Origin: Undibacterium sp. KW1
GTDB lineage: Bacteria > Pseudomonadota > Gammaproteobacteria > Burkholderiales > Burkholderiaceae_D
DNA length: 64,000 bases
Assembly: GCF_009937955.1 (NCBI RefSeq)
Contig: NZ_AP018439.1
Span: 5,642,001 to 5,706,000, forward strand
Direction: 5' to 3'
Below the pieces are notes generated by a model, which ran no database searches, was not told where the DNA came from, and saw nothing but the letters and a program-made list of their open reading frames with translations. This document shows, piece after piece, positions 8,711 through 16,820 of this stretch. How positions within the stretch are numbered: the stretch's first letter is position 1; the number at the start of each line of letters is the position of its first letter. The translations under genes and the position numbers were made by a program.

Positions 8711-8998
8711 CTAACTACGGTAACGCTTCATTTCATTCCAGTTTTTTGCATAACGGACCTTGCCACCGATAAAGCAACGCACCAGGCGAAACACCACCAT
8801 TGGTGAATACTTGAAACGTTCCAGTATCGTCAATGCCACAATCACGGTAACAGCCACTACAAAGGTGAACATATTGGCGTGCAATAACCAGAACACCAAT
8901 GGGAACACTGCAACATAGTTAATACCCAGGAAACGCAACTCCCTGGCAGAGTCACGCCAGATTACTTTCGCGGTGCCGTCATCTATATTATTTGCCAT
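8711..8998 (-). CDS. icmT: IcmT/TraK family inner-membrane protein
   Basis: A 95-residue protein with the IcmT pattern: a short polar N-terminus, WRDSARELRFLGI, then two closely spaced hydrophobic segments (residues 26-42 and 43-59), then LERFKYSP and a basic C-terminal tail (RLVRCFIGGKVRY). Length matches the family. IcmT is a conserved small membrane protein of Dot/Icm and IncI conjugation systems; in Legionella it is required for secretion. It follows dotB by 18 bp with an AGGAG ribosome site, as traK follows traJ on IncI plasmids. Confidence 0.88.
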   Translation of the reverse strand: MANNIDDGTAKVIWRDSARELRFLGINYVAVFPLVFWLLHANMFTFVVAVTVIVALTILERFKYSPMVVFRLVRCFIGGKVRYAKNWNEMKRYRS

Positions 8999-9016
8999 CT
9001 CAACTCCTTGTCAGGG

Positions 9017-10270
9017 TCAGTCACTGCCCAGCATGCGTTCTGCCTGGCTGGCACTGACTTCATATTTTTTGTATTCAATCTCGGAAATCATGCCTTCACG
9101 GTAGTAACGCCTGGCCTCATCTACCAGTAGCTGCTTTCTTTCCTTGACGATAGAGTGCGTCAGGAAGGGCAACATGTTCACATCAGCGCCTACCTGCTCT
9201 ATCAGACGAGTCTTGACCTCATCATCAAACACAAGATACTCACGCAAGGCGATACGTTTGAAATTACCGTCATCATTTTTTTCTGTCGAAGCAACCAGGC
9301 GCTGAGTCAGGATCACCTTGGTGGTATCGATCAGATCGACCATCTTGGATACCCGCTCTTCATGCGGGAACACATTCACCATGCGCTTCCAGGTCTGTCC
9401 TACCGAGTTGGTATGCAGGGTGGAATACACCGCCTTGCCCACCTGCGCCGCCATAATCCCGGCATTGATGGTTTCATGATCGCGCATTTCACCGACCATG
9501 AGGATGTTCGGATCACGGCGCACTGCATTACGGATAAATTCTGAAAATGATTTCAGGTGGCGGCCTATCTCGTGCTGGGCCACCATTGATGAATAGCGTT
9601 TGCATTTATCGAAGACAAATTCAATAGGATCTTCACCCGTCAATATGCGTTTGTTCGACTCCGGCTGTTCCAGGATGTAGCGGATGACCGCCGCCAGTAA
9701 GGTAGTCTTGCCTGAACCGGTTTCTCCCGTTACCAGCACCAGGCCAATTTCAGGGAACAGTTGCTCCATCAGTTCAGGAGGCAACTTCATGGTAGAAATT
9801 TCTGGCGGGTTTTCCTGCAAAGGACGCATGACGATTTCTACACCCGGCCCTGAAGGCGAGAGGCAACCGGTGGCATTCATACGAAAGCGTACGGATACGC
9901 CACGCTGCCCTTCCAGTTTTAATTCATAGGCATAGTCAATCGCTTCACCGCTACCGAGTTTGGATGGACCATTGGTACCATAGACCTCAGTGACGATGGT
10001 ATTGAGTTCACTGGTTTCCAGGCTGCGCTTGGTGAGTTTGAAGATGGGCTTGCCTACCCTGACCTTGACCGGGTCACCCGTCTTAAGATAAATATCAGAT
10101 ACACCTATGTCCAGGCAATGCTGCAGTAATCTGCGAAAAGAGTTTTGCTCAAAGGTATTGGGCACATCCTTGAATGCATAACGTGCTTCGACCGCTTCGC
10201 GATCGAAATTGACATCCTGGTTTTTTGCTGGCTTGGGAGCAAGTGCAATGGGCTGTACAAGCGCGGACAT
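9017..10270 (-). CDS. dotB: Dot/Icm secretion ATPase DotB
   Basis: A 417-residue cytosolic hexameric ATPase of the PilT/VirB11-like superfamily that docks on DotO to power type IVB secretion. The Walker A motif GETGSGKT is at residues 182-189, an Asp-box glutamate motif (TGEDPIEF) near 211-218, and a Walker B-like stretch DPNILMVGEMRD at 253-264 followed by the histidine box (STLHTNS). Length and motif order match DotB/TraJ. It sits between dotC and icmT exactly as in IncI tra regions (traI-traJ-traK). Confidence 0.95.
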   Translation of the reverse strand: MSALVQPIALAPKPAKNQDVNFDREAVEARYAFKDVPNTFEQNSFRRLLQHCLDIGVSDIYLKTGDPVKVRVGKPIFKLTKRSLETSELNTIVTEVYGTNGPSKLGSGEAIDYAYELKLEGQRGVSVRFRMNATGCLSPSGPGVEIVMRPLQENPPEISTMKLPPELMEQLFPEIGLVLVTGETGSGKTTLLAAVIRYILEQPESNKRILTGEDPIEFVFDKCKRYSSMVAQHEIGRHLKSFSEFIRNAVRRDPNILMVGEMRDHETINAGIMAAQVGKAVYSTLHTNSVGQTWKRMVNVFPHEERVSKMVDLIDTTKVILTQRLVASTEKNDDGNFKRIALREYLVFDDEVKTRLIEQVGADVNMLPFLTHSIVKERKQLLVDEARRYYREGMISEIEYKKYEVSASQAERMLGSD

Positions 10271-10283
10271 AATTAACTCGCTA

Positions 10284-11228
10284 TCAAAAGCTGGGGAACA
10301 GCATCCAGTCGTTAGAATTCAAATTGAATTCAGGGCGCTCGGTAATCGTCAGCGTAATATCATCAATCGATATGCCGGTCTTGCCATTGCCAGTGACACC
10401 AAGGCGATTGCGCGAGACAAAGGGCTTGGTCACCAGGTTTTGCAACAACAGATACTGATAGCGCTGCATGCCGGAAAAATCTTCATTCAGCATCGCCAGA
10501 TTTTGCCGGTAAATCGCATTTGCCTGATCGACACCCTTGTCCCAGCCCTCTGCCAGTGCCAGGTTCCAAACCCGCTTTTCTTCATCACTTTTAGGGAACA
10601 GGCTGGGGTGCACATCATTGCCTGGCGTACCGGCATCAAACACCAGATAATTTTCCCAGATAGGAATGGTGGTGATCAGGCGTGCCTGCTTTTTGATGCG
10701 GAAGCTGGCCTTGGAATAACGCAACACATCACCCTGACCATCTTTGTCGCTCAACAGGTTTTTTGCACCCAGTATGACAGGTGGTTGCATGACGCAATTT
10801 TCGTTAGGACGTTCAGCAATCAGTTTTTGCGAGTAACGGTTTTTTTCTTCCTTGCCGCAATCGAGCATCAATGGTGCAAAGTTGAATATCCGGTCCATCT
10901 CTGAACGGTGGCGGTACAAAAATTCCTTGATCAGAATAGACCTGGCAACCAGGCCATTGCGTATGCCCAGGCCATAGGCAGCTTCACGCACGGCAGCTAC
11001 ACGCAGGTCGCGGATATCACTACCCTTGAACGGATCATCTTCACTGCGCTTGGCCTTGGCAATATTGTCTGCAGAAAAATCATCCAGTGTCGGCGCGGCA
11101 GATTCTCTGACCGTGTTGCCGGCATTCAGATTCACAGTGACGGGCTCACCTTTGCTATCGTAGGCAAAGGCAGAGGCGCCACATAGTGCAAGCAAGGATA
11201 CAACAGCAATTTGACTTAATTTGAACAT
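10284..11228 (-). CDS. dotC: Dot/Icm core-complex protein DotC
   Basis: A 314-residue exported protein. I place the start at ATG 11228 (MFKLSQIAVV) because it yields a clean signal peptide ending near SAFA; a longer frame from 11366 would overlap dotD. Conserved DotC features are visible: IRDLRVAAVREAA, FNFAPLMLD, PPVILGAKN, then EGWDKGVDQAN, and the C-terminal block RLGVTGNGKTGISIDD. DotC is an outer-membrane component that with DotD targets DotH to the outer membrane. Unlike the Legionella protein it lacks a clear lipobox, although an alternative cysteine is present in the signal (ALCGA). Confidence 0.92.
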   Translation of the reverse strand: MFKLSQIAVVSLLALCGASAFAYDSKGEPVTVNLNAGNTVRESAAPTLDDFSADNIAKAKRSEDDPFKGSDIRDLRVAAVREAAYGLGIRNGLVARSILIKEFLYRHRSEMDRIFNFAPLMLDCGKEEKNRYSQKLIAERPNENCVMQPPVILGAKNLLSDKDGQGDVLRYSKASFRIKKQARLITTIPIWENYLVFDAGTPGNDVHPSLFPKSDEEKRVWNLALAEGWDKGVDQANAIYRQNLAMLNEDFSGMQRYQYLLLQNLVTKPFVSRNRLGVTGNGKTGISIDDITLTITERPEFNLNSNDWMLFPSF

Positions 11229-11247
11229 ACAAGACCCGTTATCAATA

Positions 11248-11781
11248 TTAGTCAAAGAAGCGAACCAGCACTTTTCTTCTTGCTTCATCGACCACGATAT
11301 CTGCACGTGAACCTGCCTGCAAACCGGCATCGCGCAAGATGGAAGCGATGGATTGTTCCCTGGCATTGATCTTCACCATGACAGGTATGGCGGGGACGCT
11401 GCCTTCAGGCTGCATGTATTCATAGCCAGAACGTATTGCCATCTGACGTGCCACTTCCTGTATCGGCCCGGCCTCCCAGACAAAGCTGATTTTTGCCGTC
11501 ATGCCATAGGGTTCTTTGGTATTGGCCGCCTTATCCATCTTCACCTGCTGCGCGGGCGAGAGCTGGGCTTTTTCAACTGCGACGCGGGTATTGCTCGCTT
11601 CTGCGAGCAATTGCGAATTGCGCTCTATCGCATCGGCAGTTGATAACAATTGCTGCTGCAAAGTCACTGTCTCTGACAAACGCGATTTCTGGTCTTCTGC
11701 CACCTTGGGATTTCTCGTCTGGCAGCCAGCCAGGGTTGCAGAAACAACTAACAAGCTAACAGCAAATTTGATCTGGTTCAT
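11248..11781 (-). CDS. dotD: Dot/Icm outer-membrane lipoprotein DotD
   Basis: A 177-residue lipoprotein starting at ATG 11781 with signal MNQIKFAVSLL and lipobox (ATLAGC). A helical linker (residues 30-80) leads to the C-terminal domain: EPYGMTAKISFVWEAGPIQEVARQMA and REQSIASILRDAG match the secretin N0-like fold of DotD/TraH. DotD forms part of the outer-membrane ring with DotC and DotH. It heads the dotD-dotC-dotB-icmT unit, with 19 bp to dotC. About 150 bp upstream lies one copy of the motif shared with dotJ and dotP. Confidence 0.92.
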   Translation of the reverse strand: MNQIKFAVSLLVVSATLAGCQTRNPKVAEDQKSRLSETVTLQQQLLSTADAIERNSQLLAEASNTRVAVEKAQLSPAQQVKMDKAANTKEPYGMTAKISFVWEAGPIQEVARQMAIRSGYEYMQPEGSVPAIPVMVKINAREQSIASILRDAGLQAGSRADIVVDEARRKVLVRFFD

Positions 11782-11932
11782 GGATGAAGTCTCTGAGTTG
11801 CAAGCGCGCATTCAACGCGCAACATGTAAAGCCCTGTTGGTGCAGGATTTTCATCTGCACTGGTCTGGCATGCTATTGAAAAACCTGTTTATTTCCATTT
11901 CTACGAATGAAAATCAAAATAATACGAAAACT

Positions 11933-11942
11933 TTAAGACAAT
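11933..11942 (-). promoter_or_regulatory. shared Dot/Icm upstream motif (dotD copy)
   Basis: The motif is ATTGTCTTAA on the minus strand, 152 bp upstream of the dotD start. Identical 10-mers lie upstream of dotJ (21761-21770) and dotP (16165-16174). The dotD and dotJ copies also share flanking bases (TCATTGTCTTAA). In each case the surroundings are AT-rich and intergenic. It could be a regulator site or part of a promoter: TTGTCT followed 17 bases later by TTTGAT is a possible sigma-70 pair here. Confidence 0.5.
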
Positions 11943-12260
11943 GATAGCATAAAATATTTGCAGATTTTGTTGAAATTAAAGCTCTGAAACAGAGTATTTT
12001 TCAGGGTGCAGCAGATTCTGATTTTCTTGCAACGGCGTGCGCACTCACCCTGCTGGCCGCAAGATTCAGGCAGACCCAGACATGCATTGCTTGCAGGAAA
12101 ATTGAGAGCAAAGCATGATTGAATTTACTTGCGACAAACAGTGCCGTCGAAGGATGCTGCGCAAGCAGAGAAAACAGGCATTGGCAGACTATCCACGGCA
12201 TCAGCCGCAACCAGCATGATGGGCGTGTCGCCAACAGTCATCAGCATGCTCACACCAGAA

Positions 12261-12280
12261 CGGACAGCAATTGCTGTCCG
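12261..12280. terminator. perfect palindrome, probable dotO terminator
   Basis: CGGACAGCAATTGCTGTCCG is a perfect 20-base palindrome 31 bp past the dotO stop. It is followed on the plus strand by TTTT, and on the minus strand by the weaker TTCT. It therefore fits a hairpin terminator better for plus-strand reading but is placed to end dotO. A protein-binding site is an alternative. Confidence 0.6.
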
Positions 12281-12311
12281 TTTTCAGTTCAGTTACTTAT
12301 GTTTGATTCCG

Positions 12312-15300
12312 CTATACCAGTGCTGCTGCCCGCTTTTTCTCTTCATGGTCTTTTTTATGGGAATACGTCAGCAGTTCCTCAGCCATGGCTTCAATGATAT
12401 TGGTGTCGTCATCTTCACCTATCATGCCGGTAGCGGATTTTCTGGCGAGCTCCCGGCGTTCTATCTCATCCATGGCTGAACCGTCAGGGAAGTTCTCTGC
12501 CAATACCCTTCTGGCCTTGGAAGACCCGATAGCACGGTAGAGCCTGTCCCTGAGGATGGTGTCCTTGCGCGTGGTTGAGAATGCCCATAATTCCATGGGG
12601 CCGACAGTGTTGGTCAGCAATTGCTCGTTCCTGTGTTTCTTGGTCGAGAAAATTGCCAGGAAAGTCGAACCACCAGAACGCGGCGGGTGAACGCGGCCAG
12701 ACTCCAGCGCATGACGGGCGGTTTTTGACAAACCAAAACGGTCACCAATTTCCTTGACCTGGGCGGCATCACCACCATCCAGTACAAAGATGGACGTCGC
12801 AAACTCCACCATCTCTTTATCAAAGTCATTCATGGATTGCGACAGCAGGCAAACCTGCACGCCCCACTTACGACCTTCACGCATATATACCAACACCTGG
12901 TCACGCACCACCGGTGAATTTTCTGTCCTGTGGAATTCATCGAAGACAACCCGTTTAGGATCTTCCTTGATTTCATCGACGCGGCTCTTGTGGTAAGCCT
13001 TGTACAGAGGACGGCATTCCTGCAAATTCTCTTCATTGAAGAAGAAGTTGCGGGTACCTATAAACTGGCCCAGCATATACATGATACCGGTACGGCGGTC
13101 GGCAGCAGCGCCACCTGATTTAGCCACTTCATCCAGATCAATCGCGACAATGCGGGTGTCACCAATATCGAACCTGGTAGTTGATGTCAGTACCGGATAC
13201 TCACGCAAGACTGACTGTATCATGCGCGAAAACGCATCGACGATGGTTTCGGAAGTCGCCGTCTTTGGTTTGGTATACACGTCCCTGAAAGACTGATCCT
13301 GCACAACCGATGTCAGGTCATTCATATTGGGGACGGCAAAGCGCTGGGCCAGGATGGCTTCATGCACCATGCCGTGCCTGAACAATTCGTCGGTGATGTC
13401 CCACCATGTAGTAATTTCGTCAGTGTGCAAGCCCAGCGACCTGACGGCTGCATCGACTTTTTCATCCTGATGCTCAGAGTAACGTTTGGGGCTTTTCTCT
13501 GGCGAATAAAGGCGGTAAGCTTCATCGACCACCATGCCGCAAATATCCGGCATACCATCGTAGGGCTCGGTCTTACCCATGGGCATGGTCAACAGGGTCA
13601 GCAAGTTCACCAGGAATGCGCGCTCTTGCGGTATCGGGTAGTGATAGCCAAGCTGTGTATCAAAGGGATTGACGGCATATTCCGGCGTCATGCGCAGGCG
13701 GAAATAATTGGCCAGATGCTTGAGATTCGGTGGCAGGGCATCCTTGACCAGGGAAATCAGACCGCTTGATGAAGGGCCGATATCAATCACGGAAATGCGT
13801 GGCAGGCGCTTGAGGCCAGGCATCACGCAAATTGCCCAGTTCAACATGTTCGACAGTACAGACTTCCCCGAACCTGGCTTCGCGAAAATAATATCAATCC
13901 AGGTCGTTTGCTTGCTGGAGCCAGGCTGATAAGGCCACAGCTTGCCATCCGGGGAGCGGAATAATACTGCGCCTTCTTTCCACGACGATGCCGGACGCTG
14001 CAGTGGCATCATATAGACGATGTCCGGCAATGGAGCTATTGCAGGCGTACCCATATTCTTGGTCGAGAAGCCGACCAGAGTGGAGGCAACGCCCTCGAAC
14101 GGGTCGCCACTCTTGTCGAACACTTCTATGCCGCCCCAGCCTTCGATGGCGCGCGCCAGTCTTTGTTCACGGCTGCGCAAGAGTTTTTCTTCACCGACTG
14201 GTGCCCAGGTGGCAAACGACATCGACACTTTGACGACAGTGCCGCCTTCCATGTCCTGATAATTCTGCAAGGCCTGCACCGCATTATTGGCCAGTTTGTT
14301 GTTTGCTGAAGCAAAGGAGATCAGCGCCGCTATCATGGATTTCATACCAAATCCGCGTACGCCGCCACCTTCCATCATCATCGAATAACGCCATGGCAGG
14401 TCCGCCTCCCTGATGCGGGCAAACAATCTCTGGAAGGTATTGATGTCTTTGGGGAAGAGATAGACATGCACAGGCGCAATGATGCGGTCACCTATGCGCA
14501 ACCACTTGCCATTCAATTCTTCTGCATCACGCGGCATGATCTGGTGTTCTATGCGCGGATACAGGATGTCTGAAATATCGCGCGGATGTGGATTTTCAAA
14601 AGCACGCGGAGACAGCTTGTCACCCAGCAACCTTGGCCTCCACAATTCGTCGGTGTAATCAGCGTCGTAAGACATGCGTGCCACACGCAAGGCACTATGC
14701 GCATCAAGGATTTCACAATCCAGACCGGCTGTCTCCAATTCCAGCTTGACTGAACGCTTGAAAGAACTGTGTCTGTCGCGCAGTTCACGGATCGCGGCGA
14801 ACAGGTACTGGCTGTGCTTCATGACGGGCACATTATGGTCTTTGTTGAACTGGACTTTTTCTTTGTTCGCTGAAGCGGATTCGGCCTTGGTCATGGATGA
14901 TCCATGAGTCCACAGCACAAGGTAGCATTCTTCATGCGAGGTATATTGCGACATGTGCGCCACTTTGGCATCGAACATGTCCTGCACATCCATTTGCAGG
15001 TTCCTGGCTGTTTCCCTGGAACCATCAAGGGCATAAGTGATGTCGCGCACCACAAAATCTTTGTCACAGCCAAAGACGATTTGCATATGGTGGCCTGGAT
15101 TACCGAAGAAAGCTTCTATCCCCTGCATCAGCGAGCGGTGAATGGAAGCAAATTCTTCCACGCCAACCAGAAACCTTGCGCCATCGACCCGTATAAAACT
15201 GATCAGGGAGCCGTCTTTGGCGACCAAGGTGCTTTCATCGTCTGTAGTTTCCAGTTCACAATAAACAGAAGCAGAGCTCCTGAACATGGAGCCTGCCCAA

Positions 15301-15347
15301 TAGACGAATTCATCAACACCTTCAAGAACAGAATTTACAACCGACAT
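12312..15347 (-). CDS. dotO: Dot/Icm secretion ATPase DotO (IcmB)
   Basis: A 1011-residue VirB4-like ATPase that forms the cytosolic energy centre of the type IVB system with DotB. The start is ATG 15347, preceded by GGAG; a TTG 15 bases upstream is less likely. The Walker A motif AKPGSGKS is at residues 489-496. A Walker B-type stretch (KRVVFDEFHR) and a downstream arginine/glutamine region (VCLLSQSMNDF) are in the C-terminal ATPase half. The length matches IcmB/TraU. It stands apart from the dotP unit by a terminator, so probably has its own promoter in 15348-15465. In Legionella icmJ (dotN) lies between icmD and icmB; here it is missing. Confidence 0.95.
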   Translation of the reverse strand: MSVVNSVLEGVDEFVYWAGSMFRSSASVYCELETTDDESTLVAKDGSLISFIRVDGARFLVGVEEFASIHRSLMQGIEAFFGNPGHHMQIVFGCDKDFVVRDITYALDGSRETARNLQMDVQDMFDAKVAHMSQYTSHEECYLVLWTHGSSMTKAESASANKEKVQFNKDHNVPVMKHSQYLFAAIRELRDRHSSFKRSVKLELETAGLDCEILDAHSALRVARMSYDADYTDELWRPRLLGDKLSPRAFENPHPRDISDILYPRIEHQIMPRDAEELNGKWLRIGDRIIAPVHVYLFPKDINTFQRLFARIREADLPWRYSMMMEGGGVRGFGMKSMIAALISFASANNKLANNAVQALQNYQDMEGGTVVKVSMSFATWAPVGEEKLLRSREQRLARAIEGWGGIEVFDKSGDPFEGVASTLVGFSTKNMGTPAIAPLPDIVYMMPLQRPASSWKEGAVLFRSPDGKLWPYQPGSSKQTTWIDIIFAKPGSGKSVLSNMLNWAICVMPGLKRLPRISVIDIGPSSSGLISLVKDALPPNLKHLANYFRLRMTPEYAVNPFDTQLGYHYPIPQERAFLVNLLTLLTMPMGKTEPYDGMPDICGMVVDEAYRLYSPEKSPKRYSEHQDEKVDAAVRSLGLHTDEITTWWDITDELFRHGMVHEAILAQRFAVPNMNDLTSVVQDQSFRDVYTKPKTATSETIVDAFSRMIQSVLREYPVLTSTTRFDIGDTRIVAIDLDEVAKSGGAAADRRTGIMYMLGQFIGTRNFFFNEENLQECRPLYKAYHKSRVDEIKEDPKRVVFDEFHRTENSPVVRDQVLVYMREGRKWGVQVCLLSQSMNDFDKEMVEFATSIFVLDGGDAAQVKEIGDRFGLSKTARHALESGRVHPPRSGGSTFLAIFSTKKHRNEQLLTNTVGPMELWAFSTTRKDTILRDRLYRAIGSSKARRVLAENFPDGSAMDEIERRELARKSATGMIGEDDDTNIIEAMAEELLTYSHKKDHEEKKRAAALV

Positions 15348-15466
15348 ACATACTCCGATCAAATAGAACTTATTGCATATGGGTGATCAGCACTTTACTT
15401 TTTGCATGGATAACTGTCCACCGCATAAGAACTTGCCTGGCATCGCGTTTCTGTAAGCGTTTCTAC

Positions 15467-15503
15467 AAAAAAACCCCGCAGACAGGGCCTGCGAGGCTTT
15501 TTG
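15467..15503. terminator. rho-independent terminator after dotP unit
   Basis: The stem CCCCGCAG (15474-15481) pairs with CTGCGAGG (15489-15496) with one mismatch. On the minus strand it is followed by seven T residues (complement of 15467-15473), and on the plus strand by five. It is well placed to end minus-strand transcription after dotP and separates dotO from the dotJ-dotP unit. Confidence 0.85.
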
Positions 15504-15631
15504 CTGGCTTTCAGAATTTCATGCTATACGGACAAAAATGCGAGTTGAATTCTCAGAATTTTTTCTATACTGACATGCAGCATTAAAAGACTGAAACACA
15601 GTTATACATCATTCTGTTTCAGGCAGGGAGC

Positions 15632-16042
15632 TTAAGGAGCAGTGCCATAGCTACTGTATTCATAAGAAACCTTGGTGCTATTTTGTGAACCGCCCCACAG
15701 AGACTGACCTGCAGTAGACATCAAGGATGGCAGATACAGCAGGCCTGCAGCCACAGCCAGCATGACGATAGGCGTGGATAAAGGCGTTTGCTGAGGATTG
15801 TCTTTATGCGCCTTGAATTTGAACATGGAGCCACCTGCCAGCGCTACACCCGCCATATAGCAGGCACCTTGTATCATTACTTGTACGCCGTTGATGCTCT
15901 TGGACGCATTCATGGCAACGTCACCAATCGATGTACCTGCCTGCGCGAATGCCAGTTCTGGAACCAGCGCTACTGCTACGCCCGCAGCCACGCCCAATGC
16001 CATGCCCAGCTTGCCTTTAATACTTTTGTTAAGTTTTTTCAT
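15632..16042 (-). CDS. dotP: Dot/Icm inner-membrane protein DotP (IcmD)
   Basis: A 136-residue protein starting at ATG 16042 with an AGGAG ribosome site. It has a cleavable-type hydrophobic N-terminus (to about LAFAQ), then GTSIGDVA, a second hydrophobic stretch, FKFKAHKDNPQQTPLSTPI and a third hydrophobic segment ending LYLPSLM. The K-HKDNP-Q-P signature is typical of IcmD/TraR. DotP is a small inner-membrane component needed for secretion. It follows dotE by 147 bp with AT-rich DNA between, so it may have its own promoter. Confidence 0.9.
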   Translation of the reverse strand: MKKLNKSIKGKLGMALGVAAGVAVALVPELAFAQAGTSIGDVAMNASKSINGVQVMIQGACYMAGVALAGGSMFKFKAHKDNPQQTPLSTPIVMLAVAAGLLYLPSLMSTAGQSLWGGSQNSTKVSYEYSSYGTAP

Positions 16043-16132
16043 GGAAACACTCCTAAGCTTTAGAAATAGATGCAACAAAGTCCGGTAAGAACATCAACAA
16101 GAATACCTTAGACCAAAAATGCTTTCAAGTTT

Positions 16133-16150
16133 TTATACAAACAAAAGTAA
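16133..16150. promoter_or_regulatory. 18-base motif shared with 2470-2487
   Basis: TTATACAAACAAAAGTAA lies 91 bp upstream of the dotP start, in the same orientation relative to the downstream minus-strand gene as its exact twin at 2470-2487. The spacing suits an upstream regulatory element. It is next to a copy of the ATTGTCTTAA motif. Confidence 0.4.
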
Positions 16151-16164
16151 AAATATTTTCCTTT

Positions 16165-16174
16165 TTAAGACAAT
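16165..16174 (-). promoter_or_regulatory. shared Dot/Icm upstream motif (dotP copy)
   Basis: ATTGTCTTAA on the minus strand, 123 bp upstream of the dotP start and just after the dotE stop. It is identical to the copies upstream of dotD and dotJ, though bases before the motif differ here. Its presence inside the gene cluster suggests dotP can be transcribed separately. Confidence 0.45.
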
Positions 16175-16189
16175 CTGCAAAGCCTGGCC

Positions 16190-16789
16190 TCAAGGGGTGA
16201 TGATAATGTTGCTGATCCCCAATGTTTTTTGCAAAACTTCTGAAAGTGCAACGATATTCAGGCAGAAAGTACCACCAACCAGTAATACGATGGCGCGCTT
16301 GGCTGTGTCTTCTTTATGACCACCACCAGACCCCAGCATCTTGAGTGCATACCAGCCACGGACAAACGCAATCAGGCCTATCAGGTTAACGAAACCGATC
16401 ACTACCCGCGCTGCCTTGATGCCATCCGCATCCAGTATGGAAGAGGTGGTATAGGTCATGATGCTGCTGGTGCCAAAGGTCGAAACCAGGAAGGTGTCGA
16501 TGGAAGAAGACAGATAAAACATACCGGTTGCGGCCAGCAAGGTCATGACCACTGACATCGCCCCCTCATCGGATTTTCTCTCCCCTATGCGCTTTAACTT
16601 GAACATGGAAAAACCGAACAGGAACATCGCAGTCACAAAAGCCATGGCCTGCACAAAGTTCCATAGCCCGGGAATGCTCTCGCCAAACTTCAGCAACATC
16701 GTCAAGGCCGTCGGCCCCTGAGCAAAGGCTGGCGCCGCCAGCAAGCAGGCTGCCATGCCGGCAAGTAATCGTAAGCGCGATGCTGACAT
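16190..16789 (-). CDS. dotE: Dot/Icm inner-membrane protein DotE (IcmC)
   Basis: A 199-residue polytopic protein. I chose ATG 16789 (MSASRLRLLAG) because GGGGA precedes it and it gives a normal signal peptide ending AFAQ; the frame can begin at 16810. Four hydrophobic segments follow, with SMFKLKRIGERK and LIAFVRGWYALKMLG between them, typical of IcmC/DotE/TraQ proteins, which are related to DotP. Position between dotF and dotP matches both Legionella (icmG-icmC-icmD) and IncI plasmids (traP-traQ-traR). Confidence 0.88.
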   Translation of the reverse strand: MSASRLRLLAGMAACLLAAPAFAQGPTALTMLLKFGESIPGLWNFVQAMAFVTAMFLFGFSMFKLKRIGERKSDEGAMSVVMTLLAATGMFYLSSSIDTFLVSTFGTSSIMTYTTSSILDADGIKAARVVIGFVNLIGLIAFVRGWYALKMLGSGGGHKEDTAKRAIVLLVGGTFCLNIVALSEVLQKTLGISNIIITP

Positions 16790-16820
16790 CAAAGTCCCCA
16801 TAGCTGTCATCAGTTATTCA

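Larger units (their letters stand above)
11782..12311. other. intergenic region between dotO and dotD
   Basis: These 530 bases contain no gene I can support; short frames on both strands have shadow composition. They should hold the dotD promoter (AT-rich stretch at 11880-11990 with the motif at 11933-11942) and the end of dotO transcription, with a palindrome at 12261-12280. Bases 12000-12240 are GC-richer and could be remnant or untranslated sequence. Confidence 0.5.

Noticed and set aside
12001..12479. Short frames on both strands between dotO and dotD
   Set aside because: None has a ribosome site or sensible composition; some run into the coding part of dotO.
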